Assembly (NCBI GenBank): GCA_003148945.1
Contig: QGGY01000007.1
Location: 240,685 to 304,684 of the forward strand
Reading direction: 5' to 3'
DNA from: Murimonas intestini
GTDB taxonomy: Bacteria > Bacillota > Clostridia > Lachnospirales > Lachnospiraceae
DNA: 64,000 bases
Part shown: positions 45,325 to 54,380 of the stretch, one piece after another
Layout of the letters: every line of letters starts with the position of its first letter
How positions within the stretch are numbered: position 1 is the stretch's first letter
The notes under the pieces: model-generated
The model's database searches: none
What the model was told of the DNA's origin: nothing
The model's input: the letters and a program-made list of their open reading frames with translations, nothing else
Program-made: the position numbers and the translations under genes

Positions 45325-46452
45325 TTACCAGTAAGGTTTAAAATCATCCATGTATCTGAGCAGCGCTTCCATATAGAAATAATCCCCAAAGCTGGTGCAA
45401 TGTCCTAACCCATTGGACTGCATTAAAAATCCGCTGCTCTCCATATCATTATTCTGATAGGCGGGTTCTAAAAGCCTGCTAAGGATCCTGGCACCCTCAT
45501 CCCTGAACTTTTCTGCCCCCCTGTATTTGCCCAGCTCATGAAATGCACACGCTGCTATGGCCGCGGCTGAGCTGTCACGCTTTTTCTCCCGGCCGTCAGG
45601 AAGCCTGAAATCCCATGGCGGTACAGGATCCTGTCCGTCCTTCCCGGTCTCTTCCAGGAATCTGTCCCCAAGAGCCGCAGAAGCCTCCAGGTATTTCTCT
45701 TCACCTGTATACCTGTATGCAAGCGCGAACCCGTAGACAGCCCATGTCAGCCCTCTGGCCCAGAATGACCCGGTCTGGTAGCCGCAGTGATTCACTTCCC
45801 CCACAGGAACACCTGCCGCTTCCATATACTGGTATCCGTGACAGACTGACCCGTCCGGGCGTATGAAATTTTCAAGTGTTTTATCTGCATGCATTACTGC
45901 TATCTTCTTATAAAACGGATTTCCCGTCTCTTTCCATGCAAAGAACAGAAGAGGCAGGTTCATCATGCAGTCTATAATTGCCAGGCCGGCATTATGCTGA
46001 TTCCACACATCGCACCTGCCCCAGGCCCTGATCATCCCGCAATCCAGATTCATCCGCTTGGCCAGCTCATCTGCAGCCTTTATAGACAGAATACGGTACT
46101 CATCATTTCCTGTTTCTTTATAAACACCTGTTGAAAACAGAGTATACAAAAAACCCAGATCATGCATTGTGTCCATAGGTGTATCAAAAATCTTGCTCCT
46201 GTATGCCTCCTGATACCCTTTCACCCACTCCAGATATTCCTGCTCCCTTGTCTTATGGTAGGCCAGCAGGGCTTCCCCTGTGAAAAAGGAAGTCATCCAT
46301 GTCCCGATATGTGTAAACGGCAGATATACATCATGCCTGAAATAATATCCGTCAGAGCACGCAGCGTACTCTGCAGGTGTTTCCGGCATTTCCCGCATTG
46401 TATTATGTATTTTTACGAGACATTTTTCAAAAGCTTCTTGATATTTACTCAT
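45325..46452 (-). CDS. GH88 unsaturated uronyl hydrolase
   Basis: A 375-aa cytoplasmic enzyme. The ATG at 46452 is preferred over the GTG at 46461; the upstream fucosidase stop lies between them. Both catalytic aspartates of GH88 are visible: D98 in TMHDLGFLY and D161 in AIIDCMMNLPLL. Other family motifs: WNQHNAGL, VCHGYQYM and GSFWARGLTWAVYGFALAYRYTG (in parts). It hydrates the 4,5-unsaturated uronic acid left by a polysaccharide lyase, here probably the heparinase II/III-like protein encoded next. GH88 acts on glycosaminoglycan-type and gellan/xanthan-type products, so the exact glycan remains open. Confidence 0.92.
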   Translation of the reverse strand: MSKYQEAFEKCLVKIHNTMREMPETPAEYAACSDGYYFRHDVYLPFTHIGTWMTSFFTGEALLAYHKTREQEYLEWVKGYQEAYRSKIFDTPMDTMHDLGFLYTLFSTGVYKETGNDEYRILSIKAADELAKRMNLDCGMIRAWGRCDVWNQHNAGLAIIDCMMNLPLLFFAWKETGNPFYKKIAVMHADKTLENFIRPDGSVCHGYQYMEAAGVPVGEVNHCGYQTGSFWARGLTWAVYGFALAYRYTGEEKYLEASAALGDRFLEETGKDGQDPVPPWDFRLPDGREKKRDSSAAAIAACAFHELGKYRGAEKFRDEGARILSRLLEPAYQNNDMESSGFLMQSNGLGHCTSFGDYFYMEALLRYMDDFKPYW

Positions 46453-46457
46453 TTTTC

Positions 46458-47912
46458 TCACTCTCTAAAATGTATTTTGAGACAATTTGAAAATTCGCAG
46501 GGCATTTTATCGGGCAGCTGCACATTTAAGATTCCCAGGTCCTTGTCAAACGGCACATCACCATAACCCAGAAGCTGTACACGCTTTACCTCAGATGAAT
46601 CCCTAAGTTCATGCAGCACAGCATTGCTGCCCTTTCCCATGAGGAATGCATATACCACATCTGCTTTCCCGGTATACCTGACATCATACCTTGTCCATTG
46701 GGCTGCCTTCTCCGCCTCAATGTGGGTCAACCCTTCCCCGTATACCTCATACGGTCTTGTTTCATAGATTCCTTCCCCGCAGACTGCCATCCACTCAGCT
46801 GTCTTTTCCAGGGTGAACCTGCTCTCATCATCAATGGTACCATCCGGCCGCTGCGGAATGTTCAAAAGAAGATTTCCATTCTTAGATACAATATCCACCA
46901 GCAAGTCTGTAACCTGCCTGGCTGTCTTATATTCAGCACGGACATCGTAGAACCAGTGCCCCAGGCAGGTATCAGTCTGCCATGGTTCCTCCCTGACCTG
47001 TTCATCCGTACTTCTCTCAAAGTCCAGGAGTCCTATTTTATAAAATTCCTCTCTGGCATCCTTATGCAGGTACACAGATTCATTCCTGCCATATTTAGAT
47101 TCACTTGAATTATAGAGGTGTGCCGCCATGGACAAGCCGGGCAGGTATGTCTTGTCATGTGTATCCGCATAATTCCTGTAGAAAGGCAGCGCTCCGTCAG
47201 AATATAATATCTCCGGTTCATACATATCCACAGCCTCTTTTACCGCCTCATACCATCTCGGATACCAGTTCTCATCCCAGGTATAATGCCTTCTGGTATG
47301 GCCCGGCAGAGTCGTATACTTATTGTCCAGATAATAATCCTGATATTCCGGGTCATTGCCGTCATAGGGCACCCCCGCATAAGGTCCCGTCCTGTCACAC
47401 ATCTTGTTTGTGTTAAACCATTCAAAGCAGGCGCCGTGGTGCTCTGACATGCCAAAGTGCAGTCCCTTATCAATTGCAGCCTTCTTCCAGAGCCCCACGA
47501 TATCCTTTTGAGGCCCCATATTCACACTGTTGAACCTGTTCTTTTTAGAATCGTAGTTAAAGAAATTGTCATGGTGCATAGCCTGGGCCAGGAAATACCT
47601 GGCTCCGGCTTTCTTATACAGTTCCATCAGTTCCTGAGGATCGAAATTCTCGGCTTTCCAGAGTTTCACGATATCCTTATATCCAAACTTTGAGGGATGT
47701 CCATAGTGCCTCAGATGGTACAGATACTGCTGGCTGCCTTCAATATACATATTCCTGGCATACCAGTCCCCGTACATAGGTACGGACTGGGGACCCCAGT
47801 GAGACCATATGCCAAACTTTGCGTCCCGGAACCACTCCGGACATCTGAACTTGTAAAGTGAATCAAACTCTGCCTTAAAACTTCCCTCTTTTATTTCGTA
47901 CTGATTTCCCAT
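46458..47912 (-). CDS. GH29 alpha-L-fucosidase (second copy)
   Basis: A 484-aa cytoplasmic enzyme. Opening signature WFRDAKFGIWSHWGPQSVPMYGDWYARNMY (in parts FGIWSHWG, GDWYARNMY), then YFLAQAMHHDNFFNYDS, FGMSEHHGACFEWF and the nucleophile candidate Asp in PEILYSDGALPF (near residue 237). DKGLHFGMS and NGNLLLNIPQRPDG complete a GH29 profile. GAGAGGTGCAGG precedes the ATG. It follows the first binding protein in the operon. The active-site surround (SDGALPF) differs from the other GH29 (FDSRTC), so the two probably cut different fucose linkages. Confidence 0.91.
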   Translation of the reverse strand: MGNQYEIKEGSFKAEFDSLYKFRCPEWFRDAKFGIWSHWGPQSVPMYGDWYARNMYIEGSQQYLYHLRHYGHPSKFGYKDIVKLWKAENFDPQELMELYKKAGARYFLAQAMHHDNFFNYDSKKNRFNSVNMGPQKDIVGLWKKAAIDKGLHFGMSEHHGACFEWFNTNKMCDRTGPYAGVPYDGNDPEYQDYYLDNKYTTLPGHTRRHYTWDENWYPRWYEAVKEAVDMYEPEILYSDGALPFYRNYADTHDKTYLPGLSMAAHLYNSSESKYGRNESVYLHKDAREEFYKIGLLDFERSTDEQVREEPWQTDTCLGHWFYDVRAEYKTARQVTDLLVDIVSKNGNLLLNIPQRPDGTIDDESRFTLEKTAEWMAVCGEGIYETRPYEVYGEGLTHIEAEKAAQWTRYDVRYTGKADVVYAFLMGKGSNAVLHELRDSSEVKRVQLLGYGDVPFDKDLGILNVQLPDKMPCEFSNCLKIHFRE

Positions 47913-47949
47913 CCTGCACCTCTCGTCAATTTAATTTATATAGCAGCGC

Positions 47950-49623
47950 TTAACCCACTTTTTCCTGGGCTGCTGCCTTGAATTCCTCGTTTATCGCCAT
48001 GTATTCCGGTGAATTCGTAATGCTTTCCACGTAGCTGTTCCATCCATCCAGATCTACAACTCCCATTATATACTGGGCTATCATATCATTGCAATCTGCA
48101 ATCAAGGTACTCCATGAATTATTGTAGGTCTCGGAGATCAAATTGTTAGTAGGGCTGACAAGACCCATCTTCTGTACCTCCTCCTCTGTTGCCTTTTTCA
48201 GTTCATAAGCCCTGTCGATGGCCTCCGCAGAACAGTTCTTTTCTTTAAACTTCTGTTCCACGATATCAAAATTATCTTTTAAGAATATCTGGTTCCAGCC
48301 GCCCACATAACCTTCCTGCCTGGCAGTCTTCTGCTCATCACTGATAACGCGCTCACCATCCACCATGTCATAATGGAGGCCTTCCACACCATTCATAAGA
48401 ATGTCCATATATTCTTCATCTGTTGTATTAAAAATCTCCATGATCTTACGGATCTTAGCCTCAGAACATCCTGCATTTATTGCTATACATTCTCCATAAC
48501 CCAGGGAATGAAGGCATAAGGAATATCCCTTGGGCCCTTCCACAGGCATCAGACACCACGCTTCATAAGTATCAGGTGTGTTCTTGTCAAATACTTTATT
48601 AGACACCTTATCCTCAGACTGGTTCCAGTTATACCATGCATTCAGATTGGCAACTGATTTGCCTGCCCTCCAGCTGGACACTTCTGACTGGTTCAGGATA
48701 AATTCCGGATCTATTGCCCCCGCATCATATAAGTCCTTCATCCAATTCATAAAATCAATATATCCCTCTGCAAACGGCTGGTAGACAAAATTTCCTTCCT
48801 CATCCAGTCCCCACTGTCCCTGACCTGTAAAAGCAGTGGCAAAACCGGCTACTCTGACATCATTGAAGTCCGGAGTGGAAAATTCCAGAGCATACAGGCC
48901 GGATGCCTCTGAAAGCCCGAGCAGCCATTCTTTAAGTTCTTCCATTGTTTTTGGCTCTTCTTCATACCCGTATTCCTTCATCAGATCTCTTCTCACACAG
49001 ATTCCTGAATTGGGGGCTACCTCTGAAATACTTCTTGGAAGGATATATGTATGCCCTTTGTACTTTGTATTCTCCCATACCTCATCGGACCATTCCTTCA
49101 TGACTCTGTTATTCTCCACCAGCTTTTCATCAAACAGGTAAGGATCCATATTGACAAACATTCCTGAATTTACTGCCTGTGCAAACACAGGATAGTAAAA
49201 ACCTCCGTTATTAGAAGACATGACCTGAACAACATCCGGAATATCTTGTGCCTTCCCTGATGCCAGCAGAGTATTCAGCTTCTGGGCATAATCCTTATAA
49301 GAAACCCATTCGATCTCAAGATCAACGTCAAAATATTCCTCCCAATACTGTTCCATGCTGCTGTTCTGCTTCGGTCCGAATCCCCAGTCAACTCCCATCA
49401 CAGTGATAGTGCCGATATCTTCCCCGGAGTCTGTCGGAGCTGCAGACTGTGTATCCGTCTCTTTGTCTGTGGCAGCTTCTTTTTCTTCAGTTCCTTTTTC
49501 TGTGTTTTCCTCTTTGGCACTCTCCGCCTTTACTGTTTCCTCTCCCTTGGAGCACCCTGCCAGTGCGGAGACTGCCAGTGCTGCTGTCAGCATGAGTGCT
49601 GTGAATTTCCTTAAATCCTTCAT
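47950..49623 (-). CDS. Sugar-binding lipoprotein (LplA type) of the fucose/uronate importer
   Basis: A 557-aa binding lipoprotein. Signal peptide MKDLRKFTALMLTAALAVSALAGC with lipobox ALAG|C24, then a long Glu/Lys/Thr-rich linker. Mature motifs: WEEYFDVDLEIEWVSYKDYAQKLNTLLASG and YILPRSISEVAPNSGICVRRDLMKEYGYEEEPKTMEELKEWL (in parts), typical of binding proteins for LplB/LplC permeases. AGGAGGAAGA precedes the ATG. It lies directly after both permeases and is therefore their most likely partner. Confidence 0.92.
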   Translation of the reverse strand: MKDLRKFTALMLTAALAVSALAGCSKGEETVKAESAKEENTEKGTEEKEAATDKETDTQSAAPTDSGEDIGTITVMGVDWGFGPKQNSSMEQYWEEYFDVDLEIEWVSYKDYAQKLNTLLASGKAQDIPDVVQVMSSNNGGFYYPVFAQAVNSGMFVNMDPYLFDEKLVENNRVMKEWSDEVWENTKYKGHTYILPRSISEVAPNSGICVRRDLMKEYGYEEEPKTMEELKEWLLGLSEASGLYALEFSTPDFNDVRVAGFATAFTGQGQWGLDEEGNFVYQPFAEGYIDFMNWMKDLYDAGAIDPEFILNQSEVSSWRAGKSVANLNAWYNWNQSEDKVSNKVFDKNTPDTYEAWCLMPVEGPKGYSLCLHSLGYGECIAINAGCSEAKIRKIMEIFNTTDEEYMDILMNGVEGLHYDMVDGERVISDEQKTARQEGYVGGWNQIFLKDNFDIVEQKFKEKNCSAEAIDRAYELKKATEEEVQKMGLVSPTNNLISETYNNSWSTLIADCNDMIAQYIMGVVDLDGWNSYVESITNSPEYMAINEEFKAAAQEKVG

Positions 49624-49658
49624 TCTTCTTCCTCCTAAAATTTTTATTTATATGTAAA

Positions 49659-50555
49659 TTAGCCTTTCACCGCTCCCACCATCACACCTTTTGCAAAGTG
49701 TTTCTGCAGGAACGGGTATACACACAGGATGGGCACTACTGCAACTACTACTGTTGCCATCTTCGTAATTTCCTCCGGCACAGCCGTTGACAGATTGCTG
49801 GCCACATCCAGTACGTCTGAGATATTAGATGCCAGCACTATCTTCTGCAGGAACACCTGAAGAGGAAGCATGGCAGTCTTTGTGATATACATCACAGCGC
49901 TGAAATACGTATTCCAGTATGATACAGCCCCAAAAAGGGTAAATGTAGCGAGCATTGCCTTAGACAGAGGCAGTACTATCCTGGTAAATATCCTCAGGGT
50001 ACCGCAGCCGTCTATCTCCGCAGCCTCCTCCAGTTCTGCAGGCAGTCCCTGGAAAAAGGATTTCATTACCATTACATTCCATGCACTGCAGGCTCCCGGC
50101 AGGATGCATGCCCACAATGAATTGATAAGCCCCAGATTGCTCATGTTTATGTAACCCGGAATCATTCCGGCTCCAAAAAGCATTGTAAACATAACCAGCT
50201 TATTAAGTATATTTCTTCCCGGAAGCGTATTCTTTGACAGCATATATCCAAGCCCTGCATTAAAGATAACGCTTAAGGGTGTGCCGATCAGGGTGATAAA
50301 CAGTGTAGATCTCAGTGCATCCAGAAAACCGCTCCCTGTGAGTACATACTCATAAGCATCCAGAGACCATTTCTCAGGCCACAGTATAAACTTTCCTGCC
50401 TCATAGACAGTTGCATCTGTAAAGGAAACCATTACAATATAGATAAATGGGACGATCATGACTGCGGCAAGTAAAAATAATATAAAGTTTAAGACTGACT
50501 GGCCCAGTAAGGTCTTAGCCCTCATGCCCATTTTCTTTTTCTCTTTTTTCTTCAT
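49659..50555 (-). CDS. ABC transporter permease, LplC type
   Basis: A 298-aa permease. The start at 50555 (MKKKEKKKMGMRAK) is chosen because AAGGAGG lies 11 nt upstream; the in-frame start at 50591 would overlap the previous gene without such a site. Six membrane segments follow (first LNFILFLLAAVMIVPFIYIVM in parts). EAA loop: GLPAELEEAAEIDGCGTLRIFTRIVLP in parts. It ends FAKGVMVGAVKG, the standard LplC ending. Pairs with the LplB-type permease just upstream. Confidence 0.93.
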   Translation of the reverse strand: MKKKEKKKMGMRAKTLLGQSVLNFILFLLAAVMIVPFIYIVMVSFTDATVYEAGKFILWPEKWSLDAYEYVLTGSGFLDALRSTLFITLIGTPLSVIFNAGLGYMLSKNTLPGRNILNKLVMFTMLFGAGMIPGYINMSNLGLINSLWACILPGACSAWNVMVMKSFFQGLPAELEEAAEIDGCGTLRIFTRIVLPLSKAMLATFTLFGAVSYWNTYFSAVMYITKTAMLPLQVFLQKIVLASNISDVLDVASNLSTAVPEEITKMATVVVAVVPILCVYPFLQKHFAKGVMVGAVKG

Positions 50556-50574
50556 CTTAACTGCTTCCTCCTTC

Positions 50575-51522
50575 TTAGAAAACACCGTCATACCCTTTGC
50601 GGGTCACTAACCAGTTAGTCAGTACCACAAGGAATGTATTCACTACTGATTTGAACATACCCACTGCCGTGGTATAGCTGTACTGAGTTGAACCTGACGC
50701 AATTCCATAGTTGTATATAAATAGTTCAAATACTTCCGTCTGTGACCTGTTCATTGCATTTGAAACCAGCAGGATCTGCTCAAAATCCACAGATATTATA
50801 CTGCCCATCTTCAGTACCAGCATGACTACAACTGTCGGCATAATACAGGGAATGGTTATTTTTATCATCTGCTGAATCTTGTTTGCCCCGTCTATCCTGG
50901 CAGCCTCATACATCTCCTGGTCAATTCCTGTAATGGCCGCCAGATACACGATAGAGCCCCAGCCAATACCTTTCCAGACAGACTGAAGGACTATGATGGG
51001 ATATGTCCAGCCTGTATCAAATAAAAAAGCGTGGGCATCTCCCCCCATCTCCATGATTAATTTGTTAACTGCCCCCTGTTCCTTTGACAGCAGCAGAAAG
51101 GTAAGACTGGCAATAATTGGCCAGGATATAAAATGCGGCAGGTAAACTGCCGTCTGTATGGATTTCTTATACTTCTGGCATCGTACCTCATTCAGCAGCA
51201 GGGCCAGTATGATAGGAGCCGGAAATGTCAAAAGTGACAGGCCGCTGATTATCAGGGTATTCTTCAGCATCAGATAAAACTTCGGATCTGAAAACAGCTT
51301 TTCAAAATGCTTTAGCCCCACCCACCTGCTGCCAAGTATTCCAAGATGAGGGTCAAATTCCTGAAAAGCCATCAGAAGACCTCTCATTGGAAGATAACTA
51401 AACATAACAAGAATGATCATTCCGGGGACCCCCAGAAAATAGAACCACCTGTGGGCATATACCCTTTGCCCGAGGGTCTTTTTAGAAACAGCCGCTTCCC
51501 CGCCGCTTTTTACTTTTGACAT
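50575..51522 (-). CDS. ABC transporter permease, LplB type
   Basis: A 315-aa permease and first gene of the nine-gene operon; AAGGAGGAGAAGTA precedes the ATG. Features: YAHRWFYFLGVPGMIILVMFSYLPMRGLLMAF (in parts) opening, WVGLKHFEKLFSDPKF, EAA loop IDQEMYEAARIDGANKIQQMIKITIP (in parts), and the family C-terminus WLVTRKGYDGVF. With LplC it forms the channel of a complex-oligosaccharide importer. No ATPase gene is in the operon. Confidence 0.94.
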   Translation of the reverse strand: MSKVKSGGEAAVSKKTLGQRVYAHRWFYFLGVPGMIILVMFSYLPMRGLLMAFQEFDPHLGILGSRWVGLKHFEKLFSDPKFYLMLKNTLIISGLSLLTFPAPIILALLLNEVRCQKYKKSIQTAVYLPHFISWPIIASLTFLLLSKEQGAVNKLIMEMGGDAHAFLFDTGWTYPIIVLQSVWKGIGWGSIVYLAAITGIDQEMYEAARIDGANKIQQMIKITIPCIMPTVVVMLVLKMGSIISVDFEQILLVSNAMNRSQTEVFELFIYNYGIASGSTQYSYTTAVGMFKSVVNTFLVVLTNWLVTRKGYDGVF

Positions 51523-51593
51523 TACTTCTCCTCCTTTATCTTAGGCTGCCGCCTGATACCGCCGCTCAGGCTCAGTGCCGTTGCTTTGGGTTC

Positions 51594-51688
51594 ATTATAG
51601 GAAATTTAGGCAGATAGTCAATGAATCAGAAGCACATACTTTTAATTAGTGCAAAGATTTGAAATTTTTAAAAATTAGTATGCTTTTA
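51594..51688 (-). promoter_or_regulatory. Promoter and YesN-type sites of the nine-gene operon
   Basis: On the minus strand TTGACT (51616-51621) and TATAAT (51594-51599) are 16 nt apart. Upstream lie TTAAAAGTATGT (51634-51645) and TAAAAGCATACT (51677-51688), in the same orientation and 44-45 bp apart. They resemble the GAAAAGTATACC repeats at the other YesMN-linked operon, so they are probable sites for the YesN regulator at 54381-55880. Confidence 0.55.
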
Positions 51689-51756
51689 TTTTATTTTTGC
51701 TGTTTTTGTGCTAAAGTTTAATTATTAAAACCATAATGAAAGGAACAAGATCAGAC

Positions 51757-52512
51757 ATGGAATATTCCCCCAATTTAGACACAACTACAATCCAGGGCAG
51801 AAAAAAAGCCATCACTTTCAGCTATGATGACGGAGTCACCCAGGATATCCGCCTCATATCTCTGCTGAATAAATACGGCCTGAAGGCCACCTTCAACCTA
51901 AACTCAGAACTGCTTGGCCTGGACGGGTCTCTCATCCGGGAGGGTGTAAAGGTCAGCCATACAAAGGTTAAACCGGAAGATATCCGCCATATATATGCCG
52001 GACATGAGATAGCCGCCCATACCCTCACCCACCCTCTTCTTCCCCAGATAGAGGAGGATTCTGAAATCATTCGGCAGGTTGAGGAAGACCGCCAGAACTT
52101 AAGCCGGCTTGCCGGCTATGAAGTTGCAGGGATGGCCTATCCCGGAGGCGGCGTCAATTATAACCGGCGCGTGGCAGAACTGATCGCCGGCAGGACACAC
52201 ATCCAGTATGCCCGGACTACTGTATGCAGCCACAATTTCACTCCCCAGAGAGATTTGTACCAGTTCCGGCCCACTGTCTACCACATTATGGACGGAGACC
52301 GCCTGTTTGAGGACGGAAAGCGTTTCCTTGAACTGGACAATAATGAGTTCTCTGTTATGTACATATGGGGTCACAGTTATGAATTTGATATCCATAATAC
52401 ATGGAACCAGTTTGAAGAGTTCCTGCGCCTGATTGCCGGAAAGAAAGATATTTTCTATGGAACGAACAGGGAGATACTTCTCTCGGATGCATACAAGGCT
52501 GCGGCTGTCTGA
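51757..52512 (+). CDS. Polysaccharide deacetylase (NodB/CE4 family)
   Basis: A 251-aa protein. The start at 51757 (MEYSPNLDTT) is supported by AAAGGA 12 nt upstream; the ATG at 51736 has none. NodB motifs: FSYDDG with D24/D25 (motif 1) and H88/H92 in AAHTLTHP (motif 2), which bind the catalytic metal. No signal peptide, so it likely acts in the cytoplasm on imported acetylated sugars rather than on the cell wall. Divergent from the fucose/uronate importer operon and just ahead of a YesM/YesN pair, it probably belongs to the same pathway, removing N- or O-acetyl groups. Confidence 0.88.
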   Translation: MEYSPNLDTTTIQGRKKAITFSYDDGVTQDIRLISLLNKYGLKATFNLNSELLGLDGSLIREGVKVSHTKVKPEDIRHIYAGHEIAAHTLTHPLLPQIEEDSEIIRQVEEDRQNLSRLAGYEVAGMAYPGGGVNYNRRVAELIAGRTHIQYARTTVCSHNFTPQRDLYQFRPTVYHIMDGDRLFEDGKRFLELDNNEFSVMYIWGHSYEFDIHNTWNQFEEFLRLIAGKKDIFYGTNREILLSDAYKAAAV

Positions 52513-52553
52513 CTCCTGCACGAAAACAAAAGCTTCAGAAAACGGAGATACTT

Positions 52554-54347
52554 ATGGTGCAAAAAAAATACGGATTTTTCACCCGCATGCTGCTAATCTG
52601 CACTTCACTGCTCGTTAGCTTTTCTGTGATTGCAAGTGTGATCGTTGGATTTTTGTCTTCCCAATATGAAAAAAGCCAGTTTCTGAAAAGCTATGACCTG
52701 GCTCTTGTAAATCTGTCGGAGGCATTTTCCAGCCACATTGATTCCTTCAGCATCCTTGTGGGAAGGATACTCGTAAATAATAAATGTGATGAAAATCTGT
52801 GCATGCTGATGAATGCCTCCTCCTATGACCAGATATCCGCTGATACCCGCAATGAAGTCATCACTCTCCTGTCATCCATCTGCAGTAATGACAGGTATCT
52901 GCGGGGAGTACTTCTATACTCCCCGCAGAACAGCATGGTCTATTATTACTCTGACAGCCAATACTATCTGCGCTGCGCCAGTATGGATATTGATCTGCCT
53001 GATCTCGTTCCCTTTGCCGGAACAAAACTGGACAACAAGACCATTTCCGACGTCATTGCAGCCTGCACAAGATCAGAGGGGTCCTATGACAGCTATTACG
53101 GCCTGGCAGCTACCCTCTACCGGAATGCCGCAGTTCCGCTTGGATATATGATCCCCATCTACTCCACTGCGGAATTTATGAATATCCTGAACGATTATGA
53201 GCTGGATGAGCAGAATAGCTTCAGGATCAGCGATGATAATAACCGCATATACTTCCAGTCAAATCCCATGTCAGACATCACCGGGAATACTGTCTATACA
53301 AATACAGTTGCAAATACTGACAATGGATTCCAGGTCTCCTACGAAGTTATGCGGATGCATCTCCCTAAAGGCCGGCTTACCATTATGATTGTTATGCTTG
53401 CTTTATTTGTTACTGCTTTTTCCTTTATCCTGTATTATGTCACTTACTATCTCAGCAACAAAAATATCGGCGGCATCTTAAACGGGATGAAAAAATTCAG
53501 CCTGAGCGACCTCTCTTACAGGATAAACAGGCCTCAAAAAGGGAATGAGTTTACTCAGATCATAGACGGGTTTAACAAAATGTGTGACGAGCTGCAGAAA
53601 AATGTAGAACGCTCCTATGTGTATGAGCTGCAGCAGAAGAAATCAGAGCTGTATGCCCTGCAGACAAGCATCAATCCACACTTCCTCTATAATACTCTGG
53701 ATATGATCCGCTCACAGATTCAAAGTGCAGATACCGGAACAGCATCTCATATGCTGCTTCTTCTGGCTAAGATATACAGGACCCAGACAAATACGGATAT
53801 GTTTATCACATTAGATGAGGAGGCTGAGCTCTGTGAGAATTTTATAATACTTTATCAGAGCCGTTTTCAGAATTTTGACTATGAATTTGATGTAGACAGC
53901 AATGCAGGCTGGTATGCCATCCCTAAAAATACACTTCAGCCTATGATTGAAAATTATTTCGTACATGGAATAAAATCGGGGGCACAAGACAACCTGCTGC
54001 TTTTATCTGTCTTCCTGGAGGATATGGACGAGATCAGATATGTACATATCACATTGTGTAATAACGGAAATCCCATCTCAGAAAAAAGAATTTCCGAAAT
54101 CAGCCGTTCTTTAGATCTGGGTGTTTTTGAGACCGGAAAATCCGGAAGCTTTGCCATGGCTAATGTATACACCCGCCTCAGGATAGCATTCGGCGAAAAA
54201 TGCCGCCTGACAGTAAAGTCAGGTGAAGACGATATAAGCTTTCAGATAGACCTGATATTTCCTGCCATGTCCGCAGATGAGCTGCAGAATAATTTTTTGT
54301 CACATCCGGCGGCCAGTACCGGTACTTCAGATAATACTGCTGTCTGA
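52554..54347 (+). CDS. YesM-type sensor histidine kinase
   Basis: A 597-aa membrane kinase. Helices near residues 10-32 and 278-300 flank a ~245-residue extracytoplasmic sensor, then HAMP (FSLSDLSYRI). The kinase part has H376 in TSINPHFLYNTLDMIRSQI (canonical form), LQPMIENYFVHGI and an ATPase end GSFAMANVYTRLRIAFG. ACGGAGATACTT is the ribosome binding site. It forms an operon with the YesN regulator downstream. Likely senses the oligosaccharide imported by the divergent nine-gene operon. Confidence 0.93.
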   Translation: MVQKKYGFFTRMLLICTSLLVSFSVIASVIVGFLSSQYEKSQFLKSYDLALVNLSEAFSSHIDSFSILVGRILVNNKCDENLCMLMNASSYDQISADTRNEVITLLSSICSNDRYLRGVLLYSPQNSMVYYYSDSQYYLRCASMDIDLPDLVPFAGTKLDNKTISDVIAACTRSEGSYDSYYGLAATLYRNAAVPLGYMIPIYSTAEFMNILNDYELDEQNSFRISDDNNRIYFQSNPMSDITGNTVYTNTVANTDNGFQVSYEVMRMHLPKGRLTIMIVMLALFVTAFSFILYYVTYYLSNKNIGGILNGMKKFSLSDLSYRINRPQKGNEFTQIIDGFNKMCDELQKNVERSYVYELQQKKSELYALQTSINPHFLYNTLDMIRSQIQSADTGTASHMLLLLAKIYRTQTNTDMFITLDEEAELCENFIILYQSRFQNFDYEFDVDSNAGWYAIPKNTLQPMIENYFVHGIKSGAQDNLLLLSVFLEDMDEIRYVHITLCNNGNPISEKRISEISRSLDLGVFETGKSGSFAMANVYTRLRIAFGEKCRLTVKSGEDDISFQIDLIFPAMSADELQNNFLSHPAASTGTSDNTAV

Positions 54348-54380
54348 GGTAATATATAACATTCAGAAATGGAGGTAATT

